A stretch of 64,000 nt of DNA from positions 1 through 64,000 of the forward strand of contig JAVBNL010000028.1 of NCBI GenBank assembly GCA_031551515.1, read 5' to 3'. Both the position numbers and the translations under genes were made by a program. Origin of the DNA: FLUQ01 sp031551515 (lineage in GTDB: Bacteria; Desulfobacterota; Desulfovibrionia; Desulfovibrionales; Desulfovibrionaceae). Below the pieces are notes generated by a model. It had not been told where the DNA came from. It saw only the letters and a program-made list of their open reading frames with translations, and searched no databases. Positions 27,258 to 35,378 of this stretch are shown piece by piece; within the stretch, counting starts at the first letter, position 1; each line of letters starts with the position of its first letter.

Positions 27258-27437
27258 CATAAGGTGCCGCGTCAAACGCGCCGGAAAAAGCGCGTTTCAC
27301 AGGCTTAATAGGGAATCCCGTGTGATTCGGGAGCGGACCCGCCGCCGTAAACCCCGCCAAAGCTTCTTCTCTTGTGCGCCACTAGGACATTCGTCCCGGG
27401 AAGGCCAGAGGAAGCTGGGGGAGCCGGAAGACCTGCC
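27258..27437 (+). promoter_or_regulatory. Cobalamin riboswitch upstream of anaerobic ribonucleotide reductase
   Basis: The aptamer elements are in order: AAGGTGCCGCGTC, GGGAATCCCGTGTGATTCGGG, CGGACCCGCCGCCGTAA, GCCACTAGGAC with a pairing GTCCCGGGAAGGCC, and the closing GGAAGACCTGCC. A 200-nt leader with a long palindrome and a terminator separates it from nrdD. It predicts that B12 represses this B12-independent enzyme. Confidence 0.9.
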
Positions 27438-27452
27438 TTTTTGTGCTTGGTC

Positions 27453-27555
27453 TTTTTATTTCCAGCCGCGTCAGGCATCGTTTTTTCCGCCGGTCATGTA
27501 CCGAAGAGTACATTCCCGGCCTAAAAAACTCGCCTTTCTTGCCGGAAAATAAAAA
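27453..27555 (+). repeat. Long imperfect palindrome B (about 103 bp) in the nrdD leader
   Basis: The core is CATGTAC-cgaaga-GTACATT (27495-27513). GCCGG/CCGGC, TTTTTT/AAAAAA, AGGC/GCCT and an outer TTTTTATT/AATAAAAA pair around it. It lies between riboswitch and terminator, and shares its design with palindromes A and C. Confidence 0.6.
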
Positions 27556-27639
27556 TACCCGCGCACAAACACAGTGTCGCAGAGGACAAACCACGGCAAC
27601 GGGCCTTTGCCGCATGGTTATTTCGAGGGATAAAAACGT

Positions 27640-27672
27640 ACTCCTTCCGCCAAACGCGGGAGGAGTTTTTTT
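27640..27672 (+). terminator. Leader terminator before nrdD
   Basis: An 11-bp stem (ACTCCTTCCGC with GCGGGAGGAGT, one G-T pair) around CAAAC is followed by seven T residues, 39 nt before the nrdD start. It probably serves as the off-switch of the riboswitch, although it is unusually far (about 200 nt) from the aptamer. Confidence 0.8.
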
Positions 27673-27710
27673 ATTCCCGGTTCACGGCCGTCCATATCAG
27701 GGAGCGATCC

Positions 27711-29843
27711 ATGTATTTCACCAGCATAACCAAACGCGACGGCCGCGTGGCCGAATTTGACGCCGCCAAGATAACCGCCGCCCTGCACAAAGCCGGCAAA
27801 GCCACCGGCGAATTCGAAGGGCGCGAAGCGCACCGCCTGACCCTGCACGTGCTCTCTCTTGCCCGCGCCATGCGCCTGCAAGGCTCGCCCAGCGTGGAAA
27901 TGGTGCAAGACATGGTGGAGCAGGTGCTGCTCGATTCTCCGTTCCGCGCCACGGCCAAGGCCTATATTCTGTACCGCGAACAGCGCGCGCAGATGCGCCG
28001 CCTGCACGCCAAAGCCAACATCGAGCTGATGGAAGGCTATCTGAACAAAATGGACTGGCGCGTACGCGAGAACAGCAACATGGGCTTCTCCCTGCAAGGG
28101 CTGAACAACCATATCGCTTCCGACGTGACCAGCGAATACTGGCTGAGCCGCATCTACACCCCGCAGATACGCGAGGCCCATACCGAGGGCGATTTGCACC
28201 TGCACGACCTCAATTTGCTCTCGGTCTATTGCGTGGGCTGGGACCTGGCGGACCTCTTACGCGAAGGCTTCAAAGGCATCGCGGGCAACGTGGAATCCGC
28301 CCCGCCCAAGCATTTCCGTTCCGCTCTCGGCCAGCTGGTCAACTTCTTTTACACCTTGCAGGGCGAAGCGGCCGGCGCGCAGGCGGTTTCCAGCTTCGAC
28401 ACCTATCTTGCGCCCTTTATCCGCTACGACAAACTTTCGTTCAAAGAAGTGAAGCAGGCTCTGCAAGAGTTCGTCTTCAACATCAACATTCCCACCAGAG
28501 TGGGCTTTCAAACCCCCTTCACCAACATCACCCTGGATATGGACGTGCCGGCCACCCTCAAAAACGTGCCGGCCATCATCGGCGGCAAAGACCAGGAGCT
28601 TACCTACGGCGATTTTCAGGCGGAAATGGACGTGCTGAACCAGGCCTTTGCCGAGGTGATGATGGAAGGGGACAACAAGGGCCGGGTTTTCACCTTTCCC
28701 ATTCCCACCTACAACATCGGCAAGGATTTTGACTGGGACAGCCCCCGCTTCGAAGCGGTCTGGAAAATGACCGGGCGCTACGGCATCCCCTATTTTTCCA
28801 ATTTCGTGAACTCCGACATGAGCCCGGAAGACGCCCGCTCCATGTGCTGCCACCTGCGTCTGGACAACCGAGAGCTGCAAAAACGCGGCGGCGGCCTGTT
28901 TGGGGCCAACCCCTTGACCGGTTCCGTGGGCGTGGTCACCCTGAACCTGCCGCGCCTGGGCTACCTGGCCGACGATGAGGAGGATTTCTTCTGGCGGTTG
29001 GACAAGCTCATCGACCTGGCCAAAGAAAGCCTGGGCATCAAGCGCAAAGAGCTTGAGCGCTTTACCGAAGGCGGGCTGTACCCCTACACCACCTTCTATC
29101 TGCGCGACGTGAAAGTCCGCACCGGTAGGTACTGGACCAACCATTTTTCAACCATCGGCATCACGGGCATGAATGAAGCCTGCCTGAACCTGATGCGCCG
29201 CACCATAGCGGAACCGGAAGGGCGCGCCTTTGCCCTGCGCGTGCTCACCCATATGCGCGGCCGCCTGGCGGCGATACAGGAAGAAACCGGCGACGTCTTC
29301 AACCTGGAAGCCACCCCGGCGGAAGGCACCTCGTACCGCCTGGCGCTGCTGGACCGCAAGAAATACCCGGATATCATCGTTGCGGGCGGCGAAGGCGCAT
29401 CAGCCCCCTATTACACCAACTCCACGCACCTGCCGGTGGATTATTCGCGCGACATCTTCGAAGTTCTTGATTTGCAGGACGATCTGCAGGCCGGTTACAC
29501 CGGCGGCACCGTGCTGCACGGCTTTCTGGGCGAAGAGGTCAGCGACACCCGCACGGTGCGGGGCATGGTGCGCGCCATAACCGCCAACTACAAGCTGCCC
29601 TATTTCACCCTGACCCCGACCTTCAGCGTCTGCGCGGAACACGGCTATTTGAAAGGCGAGCAGCTTCGCTGCCCCCTGTGCGAGGCGGAGACGGAGGTCT
29701 ATTCCCGCGTGGTGGGCTATTTGCGGCCCGTGAACCGCTGGAACGACGGCAAACAGGCGGAATACGCGGCCCGCAAGACCTATGCCCCGCCCCGGCAGGA
29801 AGAAGAAACGGAACGCGCGGCCAGAGCGGCCGCCGCGGATTAG
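27711..29843 (+). CDS. nrdD: Anaerobic ribonucleoside-triphosphate reductase NrdD (class III)
   Basis: A 710-aa glycyl-radical enzyme that makes dNTPs without oxygen. An ATP-cone regulatory domain occupies residues 1-95, followed by the NrdD barrel (HLHDLNLLSVYCVGWDL, FNINIPTRVGFQTPFTN, NNRELQKRGGG-type segment as DNRELQKRGGGLFG). The C-terminal Zn region has CAEHGYL...CPLC and the glycyl radical loop RVVGYLRP with G669. An Ala/Arg/Glu-rich tail of about 30 residues follows the radical loop. The start has GGGAG upstream. It is followed 2 nt later by nrdG. Confidence 0.95.
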   Translation: MYFTSITKRDGRVAEFDAAKITAALHKAGKATGEFEGREAHRLTLHVLSLARAMRLQGSPSVEMVQDMVEQVLLDSPFRATAKAYILYREQRAQMRRLHAKANIELMEGYLNKMDWRVRENSNMGFSLQGLNNHIASDVTSEYWLSRIYTPQIREAHTEGDLHLHDLNLLSVYCVGWDLADLLREGFKGIAGNVESAPPKHFRSALGQLVNFFYTLQGEAAGAQAVSSFDTYLAPFIRYDKLSFKEVKQALQEFVFNINIPTRVGFQTPFTNITLDMDVPATLKNVPAIIGGKDQELTYGDFQAEMDVLNQAFAEVMMEGDNKGRVFTFPIPTYNIGKDFDWDSPRFEAVWKMTGRYGIPYFSNFVNSDMSPEDARSMCCHLRLDNRELQKRGGGLFGANPLTGSVGVVTLNLPRLGYLADDEEDFFWRLDKLIDLAKESLGIKRKELERFTEGGLYPYTTFYLRDVKVRTGRYWTNHFSTIGITGMNEACLNLMRRTIAEPEGRAFALRVLTHMRGRLAAIQEETGDVFNLEATPAEGTSYRLALLDRKKYPDIIVAGGEGASAPYYTNSTHLPVDYSRDIFEVLDLQDDLQAGYTGGTVLHGFLGEEVSDTRTVRGMVRAITANYKLPYFTLTPTFSVCAEHGYLKGEQLRCPLCEAETEVYSRVVGYLRPVNRWNDGKQAEYAARKTYAPPRQEEETERAARAAAAD

Positions 29844-29845
29844 CC

Positions 29846-30550
29846 ATGCGTATCGGGGGGCTGCAACAGACGTCGATGCTCGATTATCCCGGCCTGGTCA
29901 GCGCCGTGGTCTTTACCAAAGGCTGCGATTTTCGCTGCCCCTATTGCCACAACCCGGGCCTGGTCCAGGGGTCTTCCGAGACCCTGGACCAGACCCGGGT
30001 GCTGGATTTTCTGATCCGGCGCAGGCATCTTTTGAGCGGGGTCGTGATCAGCGGCGGCGAACCCTGCCTGCAACCCGATCTGGCGCCCTTTTGCACCGCC
30101 CTGAAAAGCATGGGCTATGCCGTGAAACTGGACACCAACGGCAACAGCCCGAAGGTGCTTCGCCGCCTTCTGGCCGAGAGGCTGGTGGATTATGTGGCGA
30201 TGGATTTGAAGGGCGACCCGAGATGCTATGCGCCGGAGATCTGCCCTGACCCGCCTGACCCGGCAGACGGAGCGGTGCTGGAAAGCCTTGCCCTGCTGCG
30301 CGAAAGCGGCGTGCCGCACGAGTTTCGGGTCACGGCGGTGGCCCCTTTCGTGAATATGGCCAGTTTCGCGGCCATACTGGGCGCCACCAGGGGGCAGGCT
30401 CCGGTATTTTTACAGAAAGCGCGATTGCAGGCGGTGCTGGACCCCGGTTTTTTCGAGGGAAAAGGCCGCGCGCTGGATGATGCGGAGTTGCGGGCCTTGC
30501 AGGTGATGGCCGTGGGGCGGGGGCACGAGTGCGGGGTACGGTACAAATAA
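29846..30550 (+). CDS. nrdG: Anaerobic ribonucleotide reductase activating protein NrdG
   Basis: A 234-aa radical SAM enzyme that installs the glycyl radical on NrdD. The cluster motif is GCDFRCPYCHNP (C-x3-C-x2-C), with GVVISGGEPCLQPDL as the SAM motif. It begins 2 nt after nrdD, and translation is probably coupled. Its length fits the NrdG2-type activases found with glycyl-radical reductases in deltaproteobacteria. Confidence 0.9.
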   Translation: MRIGGLQQTSMLDYPGLVSAVVFTKGCDFRCPYCHNPGLVQGSSETLDQTRVLDFLIRRRHLLSGVVISGGEPCLQPDLAPFCTALKSMGYAVKLDTNGNSPKVLRRLLAERLVDYVAMDLKGDPRCYAPEICPDPPDPADGAVLESLALLRESGVPHEFRVTAVAPFVNMASFAAILGATRGQAPVFLQKARLQAVLDPGFFEGKGRALDDAELRALQVMAVGRGHECGVRYK

Positions 30551-30591
30551 GATCGACGCTCTCGCTTCGTTGATGGGGCTGCTCCCGGTGA

Positions 30592-30613
30592 AGAGATACC
30601 GTATCTTTTTTTC
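30592..30613 (+). terminator. Weak terminator after nrdG
   Basis: AGATA-ccg-TATCT followed by seven T residues, 42 nt beyond nrdG. The stem is short, so confidence is modest. Confidence 0.4.
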
Positions 30614-30619
30614 TTAATT

Positions 30620-31168
30620 GGTCCGCCTTCCCGGCGGGGGGTAGAGAGGAGGGACGTGCCGTCCCCCTCTCTACGCTCTCCCCCTGCTTTTTGGAGTGCG
30701 GGCTGTCACGCTGCCGTCCCATTCCCCAAACATACACAAACAGTGTTGCCTGACTGAAAGGCTCCGGCGGCTTGCCGTTGTCGCCGCCTACGCACAGCGC
30801 CGCCCGTTGCTTACCCCCCTCGAAGCGTAAGGCTTGCCCGTATCTGTAAGCGACAACGGATGTTCGAACCTCATCCCCCGCTATCTGAATCTTTAAATTA
30901 CCGGGTTGGTAGCTCATATGTGCAGGTAAAAACACCGATCCAGAAGGCGTTCAGTTAGGCAGCCGCTACGCTGACGCATCGTGCCTGGAGGCTGTTGAGT
31001 TCGGCAACCGCTACGTTGACGCATCGTGCCGGAGGGCGCTTGCTATGCCCATTTGCGAAACGCGGGGGTGCAGGGGGTGGCGCTCAGCCACCCCTTGCCG
31101 CAGGGGTGGATCCCCAAGGAGGGGGCTGCGAAGCCTCCCTCCTTGGGCCCCCGCCGGGGAGGCGGACC
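30620..31168. repeat. Repeat-rich gene-free segment bounded by inverted repeats
   Basis: The ends are 21-bp inverted repeats with one mismatch (30620-30640 and 31148-31168; core GGTCCGCCT and CGGCGGGGG). Inside are a 14-bp hairpin starting GTAGAGAGG (30641-30674), two 28-nt direct repeats differing at two bases (30958-30985 and 31003-31030, containing GACGCATCGTGCC), and GGGGTGGC-gctca-GCCACCCC and CCCAAGGAGGG...CCCTCCTTGGG hairpins near 31070-31147. No transposase is present. It may be a non-autonomous mobile element or a set of intergenic repeats. Confidence 0.5.
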
Positions 31169-31328
31169 AACTAGATTAAAAAACCAATAAAACTTTTCAC
31201 CGGAATGACCTTCGTCAAACAACAGGGAGTGGGGTTCTTATGTATTGGCGGACCAACTACAAAAACAAATCCCTTTCCCCTTCACCGGGACCACGTTCGC
31301 CAAAAAATCGGAAGCAAGATTCTTAATG
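31169..31328. other. Gene-free spacer
   Basis: No gene is seen. A 13-bp echo of the right repeat end, GGCGGACCAACTA, recurs at 31247-31259, 86 bp beyond its first copy. Confidence 0.4.
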
Positions 31329-31353
31329 AAAAAGTCCCGGCTTGCGCCGGGAC
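31329..31353 (-). terminator. Terminator of gatA
   Basis: On the minus strand GTCCCGGC-gcaa-GCCGGGAC is followed by five T residues, just beyond the gatA stop. Confidence 0.85.
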
Positions 31354-31361
31354 CCGTCCAT

Positions 31362-32840
31362 CTATTTGCAGCCCGCCAAAGCCCTGGGCATGCCCAGCGG
31401 CGGCATCTCTTCAAACACGGCATGCGCCGTTTGCAGCAGCTTCTTTTCCGCAAACGCCGGGGCGAACAGTTGCAACCCCACCGGCAGGTCCGATTCCGCC
31501 CCCAGCCCCGCCGGGATGCAAATGCCCGGCAAGCCCGCCAGGTTGAGCGACAAGGTCAGCGCGTCGCGCATATATACGGTCACGGGGTCTTCATCGTGGC
31601 GTCCCAGTTCCCACGCGGTCATGGGAGATGCGGGCGCGGCCAGAAAATCGCACTTTTCAAAGGCCGCCAGATAATCCTGCTGAATCAGGCGGCGCACCTG
31701 GGCCGCTTTTTTGTAATAGGCGTCGTAATATCCGGCGGAAAGCACGAAAGTGCCCAGCAGAATGCGGCGCTTGACCTCTTTGCCCAACCCCTTGGAACGC
31801 GAACCCACGTACATGTCCACCAGCTCTTTGGCGTCGGTGTCGCGCAGGCCGTAGCGTATGCCGTCGAAACGGGCCAGGTTGGTGCTGGCTTCCGCCGGGC
31901 TGAGAATATAATAGGCGGCCACGCCGTAACGGGTGTGGGGGAGCGACACCTCCACCAATTCCGCGCCCATGCTTTTGGCCGCATTCAGGGCGGCGCGGCA
32001 GGCGGCATCCACTTCCTGGCTGTTGCCTTCCCAAAACTCGCGCGGCAGCCCGATGCGCACCCCTTTCAAATCGCCCGCCTGTTGCAGCGCGGCCAGGTAA
32101 TTTTCCGCGGGCAAGGGGGCGGATGTGGCGTCACGCGGGTCATGCCCGGCAATGACTTGCAGCAAAAGGGCCGCATCCGCCACGGAACGGGCCAGCGTGC
32201 CCACCTGGTCCATGGACGAGGCGTAGGCCACGACCCCATAGCGCGAAACCCTGCCGTAGGTGGGCTTGACGCCCACGCAGCCGCAAAAGGAGGCGGGCTG
32301 GCGTATGGAACCGCCGGTGTCGGAACCCAGCGCCCCGAAAACCTGGCAGGCGGAAACGGCTGCGGCGGAACCGCCGCTGGACCCCCCGGGCACGCGCGAA
32401 GCATCCCAGGGGTTGGATGTGGTCAAAAGCGCGGAGCTCTCGGTGGTAGACCCCATGGCGAATTCGTCCATGTTGGTCTTGCCCACGATGATGGCCCCGG
32501 CGTCTTGCAGCAGGCGCGCCACATGGGCGTCGTAAAAGGGCGTAAAATTTTCCAGCATGCGCGAAGCGCAGGTGGTGGGGTGATTTTTCAGGCAAATGCA
32601 GTCTTTCAGGGCGACGGGCACACCCCACAGCGGTTTGGCGGGGTCCGGCCCCTGCTTGTCCATGCGCTCCGCCGTTTCAAGGGCGGCTTCCGAGCATAGC
32701 GGGGGAATCATGGCCTTGACGATTCCGTCCGTGGCGGCGATGCGGTCAAGGCAGGCTGTGACGGCTTCGACGGCCCGCACTTCCTTTTTGGCCAGGGCGC
32801 CCGCCACATCGAGCAGTGATTGCGAATACAGGGTAGACAT
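31362..32840 (-). CDS. gatA: Asp-tRNA(Asn)/Glu-tRNA(Gln) amidotransferase subunit A
   Basis: A 492-aa amidase that releases ammonia from glutamine for the tRNA-dependent amidation complex GatCAB. The amidase triad is visible: K79 (PVALKDCI), S154 (GGSSGGSA) and nucleophile S178 (GSDTGGSIRQPA). The length is normal. ATG at 32840 has AAGGA upstream. gatC lies 129 nt upstream on the same strand. gatB is not in the window, which is common when it is unlinked. Confidence 0.93.
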   Translation of the reverse strand: MSTLYSQSLLDVAGALAKKEVRAVEAVTACLDRIAATDGIVKAMIPPLCSEAALETAERMDKQGPDPAKPLWGVPVALKDCICLKNHPTTCASRMLENFTPFYDAHVARLLQDAGAIIVGKTNMDEFAMGSTTESSALLTTSNPWDASRVPGGSSGGSAAAVSACQVFGALGSDTGGSIRQPASFCGCVGVKPTYGRVSRYGVVAYASSMDQVGTLARSVADAALLLQVIAGHDPRDATSAPLPAENYLAALQQAGDLKGVRIGLPREFWEGNSQEVDAACRAALNAAKSMGAELVEVSLPHTRYGVAAYYILSPAEASTNLARFDGIRYGLRDTDAKELVDMYVGSRSKGLGKEVKRRILLGTFVLSAGYYDAYYKKAAQVRRLIQQDYLAAFEKCDFLAAPASPMTAWELGRHDEDPVTVYMRDALTLSLNLAGLPGICIPAGLGAESDLPVGLQLFAPAFAEKKLLQTAHAVFEEMPPLGMPRALAGCK

Positions 32841-32969
32841 GCGGATATATCCTTTAGAGCGTTTTCGCTTTGAGATTGTCGTTTAACGGCGGGCAAAGCC
32901 CGCCTACGCCGATCTCGCGAGCGCTGCTACGCTTCGCTTTGCATCGCCAGAGCATCTCGATGAAATGCT
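32841..32969 (-). repeat. Hairpin-rich spacer between gatC and gatA
   Basis: Contains GGCGGGC-ttt-GCCCGCC and AGAGCAT...ATGCTCT inverted repeats, without T-runs. The spacer is long for two subunits of one enzyme and could hold an inserted intergenic repeat or an mRNA processing site. Confidence 0.4.
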
Positions 32970-33284
32970 CTAGCCCACGATTTTGGGCACAACGAAAAAG
33001 CGGCCGTCCTGTTCGGGCGCGCCGGCCAGCAGCTCGCTTCTGGTATTGTGCTTGGCCGCCACATCTTCGCGCGGCGCGGCCGGGGGAGCGGCAAGAGGCC
33101 AGTACAGCGGCTCCACCCCTTCGGTATTCACCTCGGCCAGGGTATCCATAAGGGCCACGATATCTTTGAATTCGCGGGCATAGCGTTCCAGCGCGTCTTT
33201 TTTTTCCGCCGGGGCCAGGCCCTCGCTCAGGTCAAGGCGGGCCAGACTCGCCACAGCCATCACCCGTTCCAGGCTTTTTTCCAT
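32970..33284 (-). CDS. gatC: Asp-tRNA(Asn)/Glu-tRNA(Gln) amidotransferase subunit C
   Basis: A 104-aa subunit that stabilises GatA and GatB. It has the typical helix VMAVASLARLDLSE, then FKDIVALMDTLAEVNTEGVEPL, and a C-terminal RSELLAGAPEQDGRFFVVPKIV. ATG at 33284 follows CGGAGTGA. A longer frame upstream (to 33359) reads into the lipoprotein gene and has no support. It lies 16 nt after the lipoprotein gene ends. Confidence 0.9.
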   Translation of the reverse strand: MEKSLERVMAVASLARLDLSEGLAPAEKKDALERYAREFKDIVALMDTLAEVNTEGVEPLYWPLAAPPAAPREDVAAKHNTRSELLAGAPEQDGRFFVVPKIVG

Positions 33285-33300
33285 ATTCACTCCGTCATGC

Positions 33301-35298
33301 TCAGCGTTTCCACGCCTTGTTGAACCGCGCCTTGATCTTCTCCGTGTCGGCCGGGACAAAGCCCTCGTTGACCGGGGTGAAGAGAAAGAGCTGCTGGCTG
33401 GCTTTGCCTTCCGGCGACCAGGCTATGGGGGCCATGCTCCAGGGCATGGCCTTGTGCCCGGAAAGAGCGGCGTTCACCGTGCCCGCCGTCCAGCCCTGAG
33501 GGATATCCAGGGTCGCGGCGAAACGCACGAAGTCATAGCCGAGACCGGCCCAAAAATCCGGCTCGCCGTAGCCCGCTTTGGCAAAGGCGGCTTGCAGGTA
33601 TTCCGCCGCCTGAGTGGGCGCCTCCATGTTCCAGGCGCCGGGGAAGACCCCCATGCCGTAATAGTGGGCGTCGATATGGTCGTTGCCCGTCAGCCCCTGT
33701 TCCCACAGCGACGTGCCCAGCAGCACCTGCCGGGTTTCGCGGAAATAGAAGAGGTTGGGGACGATCAGCTCCATGTTCTTCCAGGTGTCGGGCAGAAAAA
33801 TCGCCTGATAGGAAACGCCGGGAGCGTGGTTGGCGTTTTTGCTGGTACCCAGGAAAGAGCCCACGAACTTGTTCCAGGTTTCCGGCGACTTGCCCGGATA
33901 TTTGGAACGAACGGCAACGCTCGCGCCCCGCGCCCGCGCCTGCTGCTCAAAGAGGTCGGCCATGCGCTCCGCATAGGGTTGATTGTCCGGCATCAAAATG
34001 GCGTAACTGGTCACGCCCAGTTCCTGCGTCAGGCGAAAAAGCGCGTTCATCTGGTCTTCGGGACCGGGGAAGAAGCGCCACGCGCCGCGCCCTTCTTCAG
34101 CCGCCGCGCCAAGCGTGGGCATGAAGGTCAAAAAGGCGCGGCTACCGGTCAGGCCCCTGGCCTGCGCCGCCGCGAATTCCTGCGCACGCAGGGGGCCGCC
34201 CACCACGGTCACGTTAGGCGGCAAGGACGCGAGCTTGTCCAGCCAATCGGTCTTTTCCGTATCCAGCATCACCAGGCCGACGTCGTAATTGGCAGCGGCA
34301 AATTCTTTGCGGGCTATTTCCGCGCCGCGCGCGACCTTGTTGCCGATCATGCCCAGCGAGCCGCTAAGCGGCAGCGCCAGCACCAGCGTGCGCCCGCTGA
34401 GCGGCACCACCGGCGCGGCCGTGACGGAAGAAGACGCAGGCGCGCCCCAGACCGTGAAGATATCCGTTCCCGCAAGTTTGGTATCCGCGCGCAGCGCTTC
34501 AACTTCGGCTTTGGCCGCGTCCGCCCCGCCCGCGGCAAGGCCCGCGCGGCGGATCTGCTCAAGGCGCACCAGGGCGTAGGGGTATATTTTACTATTCTCG
34601 GGCGTCACAAGGCCCGCAAGGTTTTCCAGCACCGGGGGGTTCACCAGATGCAGCGCATCGAACAGCGAATATTCCATGGCCATGCGCTGGTTCTTGTCCG
34701 GCGCTTTGGCGTACATGGCCGTCAGGCTGGTCAGGGCGTCGCTGCCGGAACCGCGCTCCCACTGGCTTTTGGCCAGAAAAAGAGCGGAAGAAGCGCGCAG
34801 TATGAAGGGCCGCTTTTCGTCGTTCACAACAGCCGTCGCCCGGCTTATGCCGTCATAGCGCGAAAGCTGCGGCAAGGCGGCCAGGAAGGTGTCTTGCCAT
34901 TCTTTTTCCGCATCCGCCTTGGAATCAACGCTACGCCAGCGTTCCAGGGCGGTCACGCTCAAATAGGCGCGGCTGTTGGCCAGAGATGAAATCGCCAGCA
35001 CCCGCGAAAGGCGGGCCGTGTCGGAGTTTGAAAGCCCTTGCTGCGACGAAAGCTGGGTGGCGATGCGTTCCGCCCTGGCCATATCGCCGGCGCGCAGGGC
35101 GGCTTCCGCCCCGTCAACCGAAAACTCGGCGACAGCAGCCTTGCCGGGCGTGCCGCTTTGCGTCGCGCGGCCGGTATCGGCCGTGCCGCCCAGCGTCTTT
35201 TTGAAGCAGCCGCCCAGCGCAAAGCACAGGCAGAGCAAAAGTAAAACCGGAACAATAACCGGCACGCGCCGGAAAATACGCTCATTTATCTGTTTCAT
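33301..35298 (-). CDS. LppC/LpoA-like outer-membrane lipoprotein
   Basis: A lipoprotein of about 665 aa. A membrane signal (VPVIVPVLLLLCLCFALGGC) ends in a lipobox with C31. The N-terminal half is helical and TPR-like. The C-terminal half (about 290-650) has the periplasmic-binding-protein fold of the LppC family: LVLALPLSGSLGMIGNKVARG, VVGGPLRAQEFAAA, LMPDNQPYAERMADLF and GLGYDFVRFAA. In E. coli LpoA activates a penicillin-binding protein; a similar cell-wall role is inferred here. ATG at 35298 is preferred over GTG at 35307; neither has a strong ribosome binding site. Confidence 0.8.
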   Translation of the reverse strand: MKQINERIFRRVPVIVPVLLLLCLCFALGGCFKKTLGGTADTGRATQSGTPGKAAVAEFSVDGAEAALRAGDMARAERIATQLSSQQGLSNSDTARLSRVLAISSLANSRAYLSVTALERWRSVDSKADAEKEWQDTFLAALPQLSRYDGISRATAVVNDEKRPFILRASSALFLAKSQWERGSGSDALTSLTAMYAKAPDKNQRMAMEYSLFDALHLVNPPVLENLAGLVTPENSKIYPYALVRLEQIRRAGLAAGGADAAKAEVEALRADTKLAGTDIFTVWGAPASSSVTAAPVVPLSGRTLVLALPLSGSLGMIGNKVARGAEIARKEFAAANYDVGLVMLDTEKTDWLDKLASLPPNVTVVGGPLRAQEFAAAQARGLTGSRAFLTFMPTLGAAAEEGRGAWRFFPGPEDQMNALFRLTQELGVTSYAILMPDNQPYAERMADLFEQQARARGASVAVRSKYPGKSPETWNKFVGSFLGTSKNANHAPGVSYQAIFLPDTWKNMELIVPNLFYFRETRQVLLGTSLWEQGLTGNDHIDAHYYGMGVFPGAWNMEAPTQAAEYLQAAFAKAGYGEPDFWAGLGYDFVRFAATLDIPQGWTAGTVNAALSGHKAMPWSMAPIAWSPEGKASQQLFLFTPVNEGFVPADTEKIKARFNKAWKR

Positions 35299-35378
35299 GA
35301 CATACACCCATAGAGGAGATACATACGACAGACCTGCAAAAATGTGACCCTACAGCGCTTCAATCGGCTTGTCCATTT

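Noticed and set aside
30330..30935. Minus-strand frame of 201 codons after nrdG
   Set aside because: Part is antisense to nrdG and part reads through the inverted-repeat segment. No family resemblance that I can defend.
30958..31030. CRISPR-like direct repeats
   Set aside because: Only two copies, with an unrepresentative spacer and no cas genes.
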